From: JABDMH01 sp964428345
Lineage (GTDB): Bacteria; Bacteroidota; Bacteroidia; Chitinophagales; Saprospiraceae
DNA: 64,000 nucleotides
Direction of reading: 5' to 3'
Assembly (NCBI GenBank): GCA_964428345.1
Contig: CAYRYD010000005.1
Span: forward strand, 113,671-177,670
The position numbers and the translations under genes are program-made. This document shows positions 1 to 8,396 of this stretch, in pieces (position 1 is the stretch's first letter; each line of letters starts with the position of its first letter). The notes under the pieces are model-generated. The model worked only from the letters and a program-made list of their open reading frames with translations. It did no database searches and was not told the DNA's origin.

Positions 1-74
1 AGGCTTTATTTTTGGACGCTCAAAATTAATTTTTTTATAATGGGATTGTCATATCCTGTTCGTTTTTCCCCTAC

Positions 75-1232
75 CTAATATTTATACATCGGATGGTCTT
101 CCAGTTTCCTCACACCGTTTTCACCGAGGTTTTCCAGCATTCTTTTAGCCCGGACCATCGATTTCAGGCGACCTTCGGCAAAATCCGGATCTCCTCTTTT
201 CAGACTTTCGATCTGAACCCGGTCGGATGCGTGAATGATTTTACCCTTGCCGAGATACATGGCAACATGAGTGATTCTTTCCCTTTGATCATTGTTGCCT
301 TTTGTCCCGAAAAAAATCAGGTCGCCGGCTATCAGATTTTGGAGGGTAGTGTCGGTTGGTACTTCAAGGCCGACATTGACCTGCTGACTGGCATCCCGGG
401 GTAATTCCAGACCATTCAGATAGAAAACAGTTTTGGTGAAACCACTGCAATCCATTCCCTTGCCGGAAGTGCCACCCCACAGATAGGGCCTGCCCATGAA
501 TTGATGGGCAGTTTGGAGGATATTACCCAGGAGAGGTTCCTTAAGGGTAATGAATTCCTGGTAAGTTACAATATTGGCGGCATCGATCATTCCGGAACGT
601 CCATCCGGTAACCGGACCATCCGGTAACCATCGATTTGGGCACCTGCTTCCAGAATATTTCCCTCAACGACATCCGATACCCTATTTTTTTCAAGGTCTG
701 CATAGATAAAGTCAAACGGGGTATTGACCACCACTTTCTCACTCCGTTTCCAGGCTGCATATCTCTCCGGATTTATCTGGACCAACCCTCCGTCATCCAG
801 CCACCCCAGATAACCATCAGGGGTCTGAACGTAATACCATCCATTTTGTTCCTTGTAGATTTTAAGGGGGGTACCCATGAGCGACTGGGTCGACAATTCG
901 GCGGAATGCCGGGGTTCTTCACGGATATTACAAACCGAGACATTGACGAATCCGATAGAGGGTGTCAGCAATACCACACTATCGGTCAGGGAGCGGGACC
1001 GGATCTCATTGGTGAGTTGTTCTTTGGCTTCGGGCAGATTGGTCTCCCCCCGGATGATTCCGTTTGCATAAGATACATTGAAGATTGCCACCCGTTTGTC
1101 GGGAGCGTATTTTAAACGAATCTGATCAATCTGCTCACTGAAACCCTTATCTTCTTTGGCCGTCTGTTCGGCACAGCCCAGACCGATAACCAGCAAGATG
1201 AGGGTAATCGTGATCAAATGATATAGGGTCAT
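75..1232 (-). CDS. NlpC/P60 (C40) cell-wall peptidase lipoprotein with SH3-like domains
   Basis: Probable peptidoglycan endopeptidase cleaving stem peptides in the periplasm. The 385-residue protein begins with a lipoprotein signal (VIGLGC, lipid-modified Cys20). Two SH3b-like segments follow (about 90-150 and 165-225), then an NlpC/P60 domain (about 238-365) with the expected triad: Cys262 in MDCSGF, His322 in THVAMYLG and His334 in IIHAS. The domain order (two bacterial SH3 then NlpC/P60) is that of bacterial gamma-D-glutamyl-diaminopimelate hydrolases, but the exact bond cut is inferred. Its ATG shares one base with the stop of the upstream lipoprotein gene (TGATG), so the two are translationally coupled in one operon. 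Confidence 0.9.
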   Translation of the reverse strand: MTLYHLITITLILLVIGLGCAEQTAKEDKGFSEQIDQIRLKYAPDKRVAIFNVSYANGIIRGETNLPEAKEQLTNEIRSRSLTDSVVLLTPSIGFVNVSVCNIREEPRHSAELSTQSLMGTPLKIYKEQNGWYYVQTPDGYLGWLDDGGLVQINPERYAAWKRSEKVVVNTPFDFIYADLEKNRVSDVVEGNILEAGAQIDGYRMVRLPDGRSGMIDAANIVTYQEFITLKEPLLGNILQTAHQFMGRPYLWGGTSGKGMDCSGFTKTVFYLNGLELPRDASQQVNVGLEVPTDTTLQNLIAGDLIFFGTKGNNDQRERITHVAMYLGKGKIIHASDRVQIESLKRGDPDFAEGRLKSMVRAKRMLENLGENGVRKLEDHPMYKY

Positions 1233-2308
1233 CAGGTTCGATCTTTTAGTTGTTGCTCCAGAATTTCCTGGTCCTGAAGACGATTTTTGAGGGTATTGAC
1301 ATAGTTCCGGGCTTTCTTGTTACCGTATTCGCCATAGGATTGTTGAGCCCACTGGAGCGCTGTGGTCAATAAGCCTCTTTTTTCACAGGCAACCGCCATA
1401 TTGTAACTGGCCATCCCTTTTACCTCATCGGAACTGGCTGGATCCGAGACCACTTTTTGCCAGATTTCGGCCGCTCCCTCCCAGTTATCCGTTTCGAAAA
1501 ACCGGGCCGCTCTGGCCATCGCTTCTTCCTGGAGTCCTTTGGCTTTCTTATAGAATGTCCGGCTGACAGTCGTCCATACCGGTGCTATCCGCTCGGCATA
1601 CTTTGTTCCTGCCGTGCCACTCACGCGGTAGGTAATGTTTCGTGGATCTTCCAGGTCTTTGATTGCTTCTTCCCGGGTACTCTTGTCAGACCGAGAATCT
1701 GAACCGGAGTCCGTGACTTCCACCTCATCAATAATGGATCTGGACTTCAGATCATACAGACGCCAGCCAAGATGCACCTCCACCTCTTGTTTGGCGTCAA
1801 ATACCGTTTCCTCTTTTTCATTACCCTCCTTATCCTTTACTTTCTTTTTTCGGGGGGTTACTTCCAGAAAGTTGTTGGAATCAAACTTTTCGATGGCAAT
1901 GACAGCATCGGCGCCATATTGACGGCAGATGTCCCCGATTACGTCCCAGGGCAATGGTATATTGAAGGTTGATCCGGTTTCACTTCCGGTCAGGGCCATA
2001 CCGGTATTCACTACGCTAAAGCGGGGCGTCCTGGTGAGGGTTTGTGTCAGCGCTTCCAAAGCCCGAAGACGACCGTTGCGATCCTGGTGGATGACTTCAC
2101 CGGTGACCCCGCCTTCCAGAACATCGACAAATCCGCTGCTGGGTTTGCTGCGGTCAATGATCGCCAGTGTCTTGATATGATCCGGCAGACTGATGGCGGC
2201 CGGCTTGATTACCTCCAATTGGGTGACCGGTTTACAGGCGATAAGGAGAAACCCCATCAGTACTGGTACACGATATATAAAATGGAAAAGATTATGATTA
2301 CTGCGCAT
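1232..2308 (-). CDS. DUF6340-like lipoprotein
   Basis: Probable lipoprotein of unknown function, resembling the Bacteroidota DUF6340 family by its opening after the lipobox (LEVIKPAAISLP, then a TLAIIDRS strand). The lipobox is LLIAC. The C-terminal third reads like TPR helices (segments around EGAAEIWQKV and MASYNMAVACEKRG). I chose the ATG at 2308 because a clear promoter (2330-2357) overlaps the longer reading frame that opens at 2356. With this start the protein has 358 residues and a short leader. It is the first gene of an operon with the NlpC/P60 gene, suggesting an envelope role. The family assignment is from memory of its motifs. Confidence 0.75.
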   Translation of the reverse strand: MRSNHNLFHFIYRVPVLMGFLLIACKPVTQLEVIKPAAISLPDHIKTLAIIDRSKPSSGFVDVLEGGVTGEVIHQDRNGRLRALEALTQTLTRTPRFSVVNTGMALTGSETGSTFNIPLPWDVIGDICRQYGADAVIAIEKFDSNNFLEVTPRKKKVKDKEGNEKEETVFDAKQEVEVHLGWRLYDLKSRSIIDEVEVTDSGSDSRSDKSTREEAIKDLEDPRNITYRVSGTAGTKYAERIAPVWTTVSRTFYKKAKGLQEEAMARAARFFETDNWEGAAEIWQKVVSDPASSDEVKGMASYNMAVACEKRGLLTTALQWAQQSYGEYGNKKARNYVNTLKNRLQDQEILEQQLKDRT

Positions 2309-2329
2309 CTTATCGATATTGAGAAAACG

Positions 2330-2357
2330 CAAATATAAGTTTATCCGGAGCTTCAAC
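2330..2357 (-). promoter_or_regulatory. Promoter of the lipoprotein-NlpC operon
   Basis: On the minus strand TTG (2357-2355), a 17-base spacer and TATATTTG (2337-2330) match the Bacteroidota housekeeping promoter (TTG / TAnnTTTG). The expected transcript start lies about 15 bases before the ATG at 2308. Confidence 0.7.
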
Positions 2358-2542
2358 CCCTTGGAAAGTACGTACCGGTCAGCGATGATTCAGCGAATAG
2401 TCTGTCGATAGTGCTGGTCATTCCGTATGAACCGTAAGCTGGTTCGGCTAACCTTTGATCCCATCATCGGAATGACAAAGGTGTTGAGAATCAGAGTTTC
2501 CGGCCACCACACCAAGCCGAATCAGCAATTTCTGATCAATTT

Positions 2543-2572
2543 TTTGAAATTATTTCGAAAGTTATATCTTTG
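2543..2572 (+). promoter_or_regulatory. Promoter of tRNA-Glu
   Basis: TTTG (2543-2546), 18 bases, then TATCTTTG (2565-2572), a near-perfect Bacteroidota sigma-A promoter. It lies about 40 bases before the tRNA and no other gene follows, so it serves the tRNA. Confidence 0.8.
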
Positions 2573-2613
2573 CCACACTTTCGAAAGAAACGCCTTTTCG
2601 GAATTCATTTAAA

Positions 2614-2685
2614 GGCCCGTTCGTCTAGGGGTTAGGACGCCAGGTTTTCATCCTGGTAACAGGGGTTCGATTCCCCTACGGGCTA
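2614..2685 (+). tRNA. tRNA-Glu (anticodon TTC)
   Basis: Full cloverleaf: acceptor arms GGCCCGT and ACGGGCT (seven pairs, with G-T at the end), anticodon stem CCAGG/CCTGG around the loop TTTTCAT (anticodon TTC, glutamate), T-arm AGGGG TTCGATT CCCCT, and discriminator A at 2685. CCA is not encoded. Reading frames that cross this segment on the minus strand are spurious. Confidence 0.97.
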
Positions 2686-2706
2686 CTTCTGAAAAAGCTC
2701 TATGGG

Positions 2707-2739
2707 CGGTCACAATTGAGTTGTGGCCGTTTTTTTTTT
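2707..2739 (+). terminator. Rho-independent terminator of tRNA-Glu
   Basis: A nine-pair hairpin (arms 2707-2715 and 2721-2729, CGGTCACAA with TTGTGGCCG, loop TTGAG) is followed by ten T residues on the plus strand, 21 bases after the tRNA. Confidence 0.88.
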
Positions 2740-2834
2740 GATACTGCTCACTGGATTGCCCACTGATTCGATAGTCTTGCGCTTCGCTGTAATCCTTCTT
2801 TCCTTGTATACTGTTCCTGTTTTGTCGACCGGAG

Positions 2835-4139
2835 CTAAGGTACCTTCGCCAAAGTGACACCCAACTCTGCGAGGGCTGAGGTGATTTGGGCAAGCTGGAC
2901 TTCCATGCTTTTTAGGTGCTCTATCTCTGACCCTAAGGTCTTGTTCAGGGTGGTCAGGCTTTCTATCTGGGTCTGCTGCTCTTTTATGGCTTCGATAAGC
3001 AGCGGGACGAATTTGGTGTAATTGACAGAAAGAATCCCATCTTCGTTTTCTTTGACCAGTTCGGGATAAATCTCGCGCACTTCCTGGGCAATGAATCCTA
3101 TTTGTCTATCCTTGTTGAGGTATTTCCAGTCATATCGATAAGCTTTGAGCTGCAGAAGAGAGGGTATCACGTGGTCAATATGTACGATGTTTTCTTTAAG
3201 TGTCCTATCACTATTCTCGGTAAGCGATCCCATCAGGGTTGCATCCCCATCGCCCTTAAGCGAAAGTATGTTGCCCATGCCGAGGTAATAGAAGTTCAAA
3301 AAAGATTGGTCATCCATGGTATGACTACGTGCCGCGATGGTCCATTGTTTATTGGCAATGTCCTGGTTGGTGAAGTTGATTCTGGCAAAGTCGTTTGCAC
3401 CGGATTCAACAATATGTATTTGAGCAGTGTCTGTCGTACTGTTGGACACTACCTGTAATTGAGCTGAAGGGTTGTCAGCACCGATTCCCACTCGCCCATT
3501 CTTCAATACCGTGATGGCATTGGAGCGGTTATCAGTCTCGGTGCCATTTCCGATCACGAACAGACGGTCAGCAGATCTGATCGTAGATGGTGAATTCGGG
3601 GTGTAGTCCGTGTTGAACGTACCAAAAACTGCCTCCCCGTACGATCTGGCCAATAAGCCGGTACCGCCTCCGATAAAAGACCGGCTACCCGAAGCCAGAT
3701 TGTCAGAGCCGGCACCCACAAAGGAAGAGCTACCACCAGCCACATTGTTCTCTCCACTAGCCACAAAAGCGCGAGAACCCGAAGCTATATTGTCCTGTCC
3801 ACCGCCCACAAATGCATAAGAATTTGAAGCCGTGTTACCTAAACCACCGCCGACAAAGGAAGAAGTACCCGAAGCAGTTGTGTTAGTACCGCTTGCAAAG
3901 GATCTGTGTCCAATGTTGCTGGCATCCCATTCCGTGTTATATACAAGCCCAACCCGAAAGGCTGCTTTATCCGGAATCCACATCAGGCGGGTACCAAATC
4001 CGGATACCGGAGTAGAGCCTGTCGTACCCCGAAACAACACTGCTCCATCTTCGACTTCGAGTTTGGCATCCTGTGCGTTGAGCATGACAGGGATCGTCAT
4101 CATCCAGATCATGGCTGTAATTAGGTTTCTTTTTTTCAT
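2835..4139 (-). CDS. YadA-head-like surface protein with S74 chaperone domain
   Basis: Secreted fibre-type protein of 434 residues. A signal peptide (MKKRNLITAM... to NAQ) is followed by a segment of short repeats of the kind GNTAS.SYAFVGGG, like the trimeric left-handed beta-roll heads of YadA-type adhesins (about 80-190). The C-terminal part is a Peptidase_S74 intramolecular chaperone of endosialidase (about 310-390, starting SDRTLKENI, with QIGFIAQEV and VNYTKFVPLLIEAI), then a short coiled coil. In this family the chaperone drives trimer assembly and cuts itself off just before the Ser-Asp. No type IX sorting domain is present, so the export route after the signal peptide is unclear. The ATG at 4139 was chosen because it begins the signal peptide. 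Confidence 0.85.
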   Translation of the reverse strand: MKKRNLITAMIWMMTIPVMLNAQDAKLEVEDGAVLFRGTTGSTPVSGFGTRLMWIPDKAAFRVGLVYNTEWDASNIGHRSFASGTNTTASGTSSFVGGGLGNTASNSYAFVGGGQDNIASGSRAFVASGENNVAGGSSSFVGAGSDNLASGSRSFIGGGTGLLARSYGEAVFGTFNTDYTPNSPSTIRSADRLFVIGNGTETDNRSNAITVLKNGRVGIGADNPSAQLQVVSNSTTDTAQIHIVESGANDFARINFTNQDIANKQWTIAARSHTMDDQSFLNFYYLGMGNILSLKGDGDATLMGSLTENSDRTLKENIVHIDHVIPSLLQLKAYRYDWKYLNKDRQIGFIAQEVREIYPELVKENEDGILSVNYTKFVPLLIEAIKEQQTQIESLTTLNKTLGSEIEHLKSMEVQLAQITSALAELGVTLAKVP

Positions 4140-4429
4140 AGGGCTATGTTTTTTCGATATTAAAATCATTCATGCCTGCTTTGGCCCGGATGAGTGCACT
4201 GCCTCAGCCTCCGGGTCCGAATCCGGGCATGCCGGTTACCCGGCTATCCTGATTTAAGCCAACTACTATCAAAGAAATCGAAATTCCAGCGTTTATACGA
4301 TCCCCAAAAGGGTGATTCTGTCAAGCCCCATCAAAACGAAGATCACAACCAATTTCTTCCAGTCAACTCCCATTCTTATAAATATTTTCAAATGATTTAT
4401 TCTGATGCTGAATTCTGCTTGGTTTTGGT

Positions 4430-4669
4430 ATAATCATATCACCCCTTCGGGGTTAATCAGTCACCGCGCCCAACCCAAAGGGAGGTTTTGCTAATTAGCA
4501 TTTTGGTATTCAAGGAGGTAAACCAGGAATAGCCATCCCCACCATTTCGGGATTTTTCGTCACACATTATGCTTCTCATCGATTACATTTAAGAAGCCCG
4601 AAGGGCTGACAGGATTATAGAATAACCAAATTCGCCACCACCACCCCAACCCCGAAGGGGTGGTATTAT
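4430..4669. repeat. MITE/REP-like element, copy A (240 bp)
   Basis: The left end is ATAATCATATCACCCC followed by TTCGGGGTT. The right end reads AACCCCGAAGGGGTGG then TATTAT, so the two ends are inverted repeats that each also fold on themselves (CCCC TTC GGGG). Inside is another small palindrome (AGCCC GAA GGGCT). The copy shares most of its length with the element at 4821-5028 but has about 16 extra bases near 4475 and 13 extra near 4593. No reading frame of useful length exists inside, so it would be a non-autonomous element if mobile. Confidence 0.75.
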
Positions 4670-4768
4670 CTGTAAGAGCTTGCCTCGCAATACCACCAGC
4701 CAAACCTCCTTTCTTCTGGACGCTCACGTTGTATTGAGGGATGTTTTCGCTTCAATCTGAATTTGGCA

Positions 4769-4792
4769 CAATCATATCACCCCTTCGGGGTT
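4769..4792. repeat. Solo left end of the MITE/REP-like element
   Basis: The segment AATCATATCACCCC followed by TTCGGGGTT repeats the left terminus of the flanking long copies, but the sequence after it is unrelated. It looks like a truncated third copy. Confidence 0.65.
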
Positions 4793-4820
4793 TGATGCGA
4801 AATATAAATTTCAATTTTCT

Positions 4821-5028
4821 ATAATCATATCACCCCTTCGGGGTTATTGAGTCACCGCGCCCAACCCGTTCATTAGCCTTTTGGTATTCGGGTAGGTAAA
4901 CCAGGAAGAGCCATCCCCACCATTTCGGGATTTTTCGTCCCGCATTCTGCTTCCCATATATTACATTTAAGCTGACAGGATTATAGAACAAATTCGCCAC
5001 CACCCCAACCCCGAAGGGGTGGTATTAT
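4821..5028. repeat. MITE/REP-like element, copy B (208 bp)
   Basis: Same order of segments as copy A: left terminus, GTCACCGCGCCCAACCC, a middle part around CCATCCCCACCATTTCGGG, GCTGACAGGATTATAG, and the right terminus CCCCAACCCCGAAGGGG. It lacks two short internal segments present in copy A. In this copy the middle holds an intact hairpin (CGGGA...TCCCG) that copy A has lost, so the copies have diverged separately. Confidence 0.75.
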
Positions 5029-5120
5029 TTCTCAGGCTTTCGAGGGGTTTCTGGTCGTTGCTTTTATAGAAATTGGAATGCTGAGGACTCTGAATTTATT
5101 CGATTGTCTATCCCAGACAA

Positions 5121-5372
5121 CTAAGCATCGAGGAGTTTCCCCAACTTGATTTCATCCAGATAAGGCTCCAGGCAATGCACACTCTTAAAGCTGCGAATGT
5201 CCTCGATGCTGTTCAGTTCCTGATCGTAGTAGACCTCCACGTAGAAATCTTCCAGTGCATACAGATTTGCTATACCGGATGCATAAGGCCTCGACATCAG
5301 GTAGATGGCATGATTCCAGACCGTGTCCGCTTTTGTCCTCAGATCCAATGCGATGAACTGATATAGATCCAT
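5121..5372 (-). CDS. Small conserved hypothetical protein
   Basis: An 83-residue acidic cytoplasmic protein beginning MDLYQFIALDLRTKADTVW and containing LEDFYVEVYYD, IRSFKSV and LEPYLDEIKL. I recognise this pattern from short uncharacterised Bacteroidota proteins, often found beside mobile or repetitive DNA, but know no function. There is no signal peptide, membrane helix or DNA-binding motif. It lies next to the repeat-rich region and 154 bases downstream of the DUF1330-like gene on the same strand. Confidence 0.65.
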   Translation of the reverse strand: MDLYQFIALDLRTKADTVWNHAIYLMSRPYASGIANLYALEDFYVEVYYDQELNSIEDIRSFKSVHCLEPYLDEIKLGKLLDA

Positions 5373-5526
5373 ACCGTAATGTATAGCAGAAATCAGGCCA
5401 GTTCGTTAGCTTCCGAGGGCAGATTTTGGACTTGCTTATCGCATTCAATTATTCTGTCTGTAATCCGGATAAACTATCCAATGAGAAATTAGTACTGACA
5501 CAACTGATAATGGATCATAGTCTTTG

Positions 5527-5829
5527 TCACAGTCTGGTCCCTTTTATGAGCAGAACTGATTTTATCGATTGTTCTTTCAGATGCAGAAATTGTTTTCGCT
5601 CTTCATCTTTCATGAAGTTTTGAAAATCTTGCTCATTGTCAAATTCTGCCAAATGAATTTCATATGGCCTCTCCATGCTCCCTTCTATGAAAGTGCTTTC
5701 CGTTGGTCTCATACGTAACAAAAGTCTTCCTTTGTATTTTTCGATCAGTGGAATGGCAACATTTTCAAATTGATCGAATACATTTTCTTGCCCGTCTTTG
5801 ATATAGATAAGTTGGGTGATGAAGATCAT
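5527..5829 (-). CDS. DUF1330-like small protein
   Basis: About 100 residues from MIFITQLIYI, in the ferredoxin-like dimeric alpha/beta barrel class (DUF1330/Dabb-like): strands ITQLIYI, GRLLLRMRP and YEIHLAEF alternate with helices, and it ends FLHLKEQSIKSVLLIKGTRL. Its biochemical role is unknown. It is the last gene of the catabolic operon. A longer frame opens with an ATG at 5883 that overlaps the symporter stop (ATGA) and would be translationally coupled, but its extra 18 residues look unlike the family, so the start at 5829 is preferred with moderate confidence. Confidence 0.7.
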   Translation of the reverse strand: MIFITQLIYIKDGQENVFDQFENVAIPLIEKYKGRLLLRMRPTESTFIEGSMERPYEIHLAEFDNEQDFQNFMKDEERKQFLHLKEQSIKSVLLIKGTRL

Positions 5830-5879
5830 GGTATCTGGTTGGTTCGCTGAAATTAATGAACTATTATGGGCAGGTAAAA

Positions 5880-7292
5880 TCATGCTCTACTCCTGGCCCT
5901 TGACCGGTCAATGCCGATGAGCACCAGGGCATAGAGAGACAGGATGATCAGTAGAAACAGGTCTACCCGGATACCGCCGACTGTTTGGGCCAGGAGATTC
6001 AACTGGCTTGCGATGCTGAATATGATGGCTCCCAGGGTCAGCCAGGGCAGACTCACCAGGTGCATCGACCGGTCGTAAAATATACCGGTAAAGATCATAG
6101 GTGCAAGCAGGGCAGTCCCGGCAAAACTGGCTCTGGCCAGCAAAACCAGTTCATCGCTGCTCAGTAAGGCGAAAATGAGGGCCAGGGCAGCAAAGATTAA
6201 AATGGAAATGCGAGCCCGGGCAACCATGCTCTTATCCTCTCCCTTCAACAGAGAACGGGTCTCTCCTCCCAGCGCAAAGATCTGGGAATCGGCAGTCGAG
6301 ATAGCGGCAGCGATCAACCCGATCAGAACAAAAGCTCCCAAATAACCAGGTTGATCATGGATGAGCGTCTGCCCCAGAAATTCCGAAGTACTGGCCTCCG
6401 GATAATTCAGCGCTCCGTACATGCCCAGAAATACAGTCGGTAAAATCACGAGGATGGCAAAAGTGCCCAATCCGATGGCCGTGCGAAACAACGACTTTTC
6501 ACTTTTCATAATGATAAGCCTCGTGCTTACCTGAGGCTGCGTAAAGGGGATCATGCAAATGGCAACCATCGAACTGAAAAGAAACTGAAAATTAAAGATC
6601 CCTTTTGGACCGGGTACTGAAAGCAATGCTTCATTTTGCTGACCGATCTTTTCGAAGGCTGCCGCTAATCCTCCCATTTTATCCAGACAATTGATCCCGA
6701 TGACCCAGATAACCACCAGGAGGAGAATGCCTTGCAACGTGTCACTGTATATAATGGCTTTCAGACCTCCAATCTCGCTATAGATCAGCATGACGACAAC
6801 CATGCCCGCTGCATATACCCAAAGGGCTGGTCCGTTCATAAATGCTTCATTCAAAAAGATCGCCACTCCCCGGATCTGAATCGCGACATAAGGGATTAAA
6901 AAAATAAAGGCTCCGGCAAAAGCGACGATCCCTGCCAGTCTTGATTCATAACACTTCTCCATAAATCCAGCCATCCCAAGGTATTGATGGTTCTTTGTTT
7001 TCTTACGCAGGTAATAGCCTATCCAAAGGATACCAAAGACCATGACCATATCGGATACAGCCAGAAAGATCCAGGCTCCGACACCGTGCGTACGGAAAAA
7101 ATCGGGCATGCCCAGCAGGGTAAAAGTGCTAAACAGGGTAGCGGCAAATGTAAAAAGGCCCAGTACCGAACCCAGATTGGCCCCGGCCAGAAAATAGGTC
7201 TTACTGTCCTTATCCTTTGACTTGGTGAGATAGGTAAACAGCATTAACAACAACAAATAGACAGCACCGGCAAAGAAGAGTGTCTTGATCAT
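5880..7292 (-). CDS. Sodium:solute symporter (SSS family)
   Basis: A 470-residue inner-membrane transporter with about 12-13 hydrophobic helices. SSS-family features include the first-helix region (TYFLAGANLGSVLGLFTF), the YSEIGGLKAIIYSDTLQG segment, and AAAISTADSQIFALGGE, which fits the helix-8 Na+ site of this superfamily (LeuT fold). The substrate cannot be read from sequence. Its place downstream of a uronyl hydrolase, a sugar isomerase and two dehydrogenases suggests uptake of the sugar acid or oligosaccharide they process. The small DUF3311 membrane protein 19 bases upstream is the usual companion of SSS genes. Confidence 0.88.
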   Translation of the reverse strand: MIKTLFFAGAVYLLLLMLFTYLTKSKDKDSKTYFLAGANLGSVLGLFTFAATLFSTFTLLGMPDFFRTHGVGAWIFLAVSDMVMVFGILWIGYYLRKKTKNHQYLGMAGFMEKCYESRLAGIVAFAGAFIFLIPYVAIQIRGVAIFLNEAFMNGPALWVYAAGMVVVMLIYSEIGGLKAIIYSDTLQGILLLVVIWVIGINCLDKMGGLAAAFEKIGQQNEALLSVPGPKGIFNFQFLFSSMVAICMIPFTQPQVSTRLIIMKSEKSLFRTAIGLGTFAILVILPTVFLGMYGALNYPEASTSEFLGQTLIHDQPGYLGAFVLIGLIAAAISTADSQIFALGGETRSLLKGEDKSMVARARISILIFAALALIFALLSSDELVLLARASFAGTALLAPMIFTGIFYDRSMHLVSLPWLTLGAIIFSIASQLNLLAQTVGGIRVDLFLLIILSLYALVLIGIDRSRARSRA

Positions 7293-7311
7293 TATCCGAA
7301 AATTTTAGCAA

Positions 7312-7521
7312 TCATTGATCCCGTCCGGGATGAACCCACGAACCGGCGATGGTTAATCCGAGTAGAATAAAACTGACCACCAAACCCATCCACAAGGTAT
7401 ACGGCATTCCCAAAAAGAAGGGGTCTGCCTTTTGAAAGGGGATAACAAGCGGGGTGAAGATTAAGACGACGATCACCGCAACGGCGATGCGACATAGCGT
7501 CCAGAGTTGGGATCTGTTCAT
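7312..7521 (-). CDS. DUF3311-like small membrane protein
   Basis: A 69-residue protein with two membrane helices (about 10-30 and 43-62) joined by a short loop (PFQKADPFFLGMPYTLWMG). This matches the DUF3311 pattern, a family of small integral membrane proteins encoded immediately before sodium:solute symporters. A stabilising or accessory subunit role for the transporter is inferred from that conserved neighbourhood. Confidence 0.8.
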   Translation of the reverse strand: MNRSQLWTLCRIAVAVIVVLIFTPLVIPFQKADPFFLGMPYTLWMGLVVSFILLGLTIAGSWVHPGRDQ

Positions 7522-7614
7522 TGGTCAGTTTTTTCGCTGTGCCTGAAGGTAAAAGTTTCTTTTGACTTTCCTTCCCTAATTCGCCGGAAGCGAAACACCT
7601 TTATCGACCATACT

Positions 7615-8385
7615 TTAAAGCCTTTCGATGGTCATTCCACCATCTACCATGATAACCTGACCGGTCGAATAAGGGAGGTCACCCTCGAGCAGTGAAACCA
7701 CCGATTTGCCGACATCCTCCGGCATTCCCCACCGTGACTGGACCATCAGGCCTTCGGCTATCAGCTTATCGTATTTGGCTTTGACCGGACCAGTCATGTC
7801 GGTCATAATAACACCGGGCCTCACTTCATAAACCGGTATATCAAAAGCTCCCAGCCGGGTGGCAAATAATTTGGTCAGCATGCTCATTCCGGCTTTCGAC
7901 AGACAATATTCACCACGGTTTACCGAAGCTACCGTGGCAGAAATGGAGGAAATGTTGACGATCGAAAAAAATGCAGTGGGCTCATGTGTCTTTGCCTCGA
8001 TCATGTGTCTGGCGAAGACCTGGGTTAGAAAAAATGCCCCTTTCAGGTTGATGTCCATGACCCGGTCGTAGCTTTCCGGGCTGGTCTCCAGGAGGTCGGT
8101 CCGGACCAGCGGGGCAACACCGGCGTTATTGATCAGTGCGTGTACCGTTCCATAATGTCCGGCGATTTTCCGGAACATATCGGCCCGGTCCTGGTCACTA
8201 CCCACATTTCCTTGGACATAGAGCACCTCGATCTTCTCCCGGCTTAAACTCTGCAGAACCTCCTGAACATCTTCTTCCGGTCTCATTCCATTGAGGGCCA
8301 GCGACCAGCCACGATGGGCCAGAGCCTGAGCAATTCCCAAACCAATGCCCCGGGTTCCGCCGGTGATAAACGCAACTTTTTTCAT
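7615..8385 (-). CDS. Short-chain dehydrogenase/reductase (FabG-like fold)
   Basis: A 256-residue classical SDR: cofactor motif TGGTRGIG (8-15), NNAG (86-89), catalytic serine in NISSIS (about 146-149), and Tyr160/Lys164 in EYCLSKAG. The end DLPYSTGQVIMVDGGM is typical. NAD(P)H-dependent oxidation or reduction of a hydroxyl/ketone is certain as a class; the substrate is not known. It sits 11 bases after the Gfo/Idh gene in the operon, so a sugar, sugar-acid or polyol intermediate is the natural guess rather than fatty-acid synthesis. Confidence 0.88.
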   Translation of the reverse strand: MKKVAFITGGTRGIGLGIAQALAHRGWSLALNGMRPEEDVQEVLQSLSREKIEVLYVQGNVGSDQDRADMFRKIAGHYGTVHALINNAGVAPLVRTDLLETSPESYDRVMDINLKGAFFLTQVFARHMIEAKTHEPTAFFSIVNISSISATVASVNRGEYCLSKAGMSMLTKLFATRLGAFDIPVYEVRPGVIMTDMTGPVKAKYDKLIAEGLMVQSRWGMPEDVGKSVVSLLEGDLPYSTGQVIMVDGGMTIERL

Positions 8386-8396
8386 GGATTAAGGAA

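Larger units (their letters stand above)
4140..5120. other. Non-coding, repeat-rich intergenic region (~980 bp)
   Basis: No convincing gene was found between the S74 protein and the small gene at 5121. Most of the region is made of the repeated elements listed separately (4430-4669, 4769-4792, 4821-5028). The first 290 bases hold only short GC-rich partial palindromes. Between the two long copies (4670-4768) are fragments such as AAACCTCCTTT that resemble the inverse of element-internal sequence, which suggests rearranged remnants. Confidence 0.7.

Noticed and set aside
2648..2893. Minus-strand reading frame of 81 codons ending in RRGIEPLLPG
   Set aside because: It runs through the tRNA-Glu gene and its terminator; the familiar-looking C-terminal text is a known artefact of translating tRNA sequence.
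3832..4257. 141-codon plus-strand frame opposite the S74 protein gene
   Set aside because: It is antisense to the signal peptide and repeat head of a well-supported gene and has no domain of its own.
4571..4620. Possible riboswitch or attachment site within the repeat region
   Set aside because: The hairpin AGCCC GAA GGGCT is part of the repeated element and no regulated gene follows, so there is no support for a riboswitch or att site.
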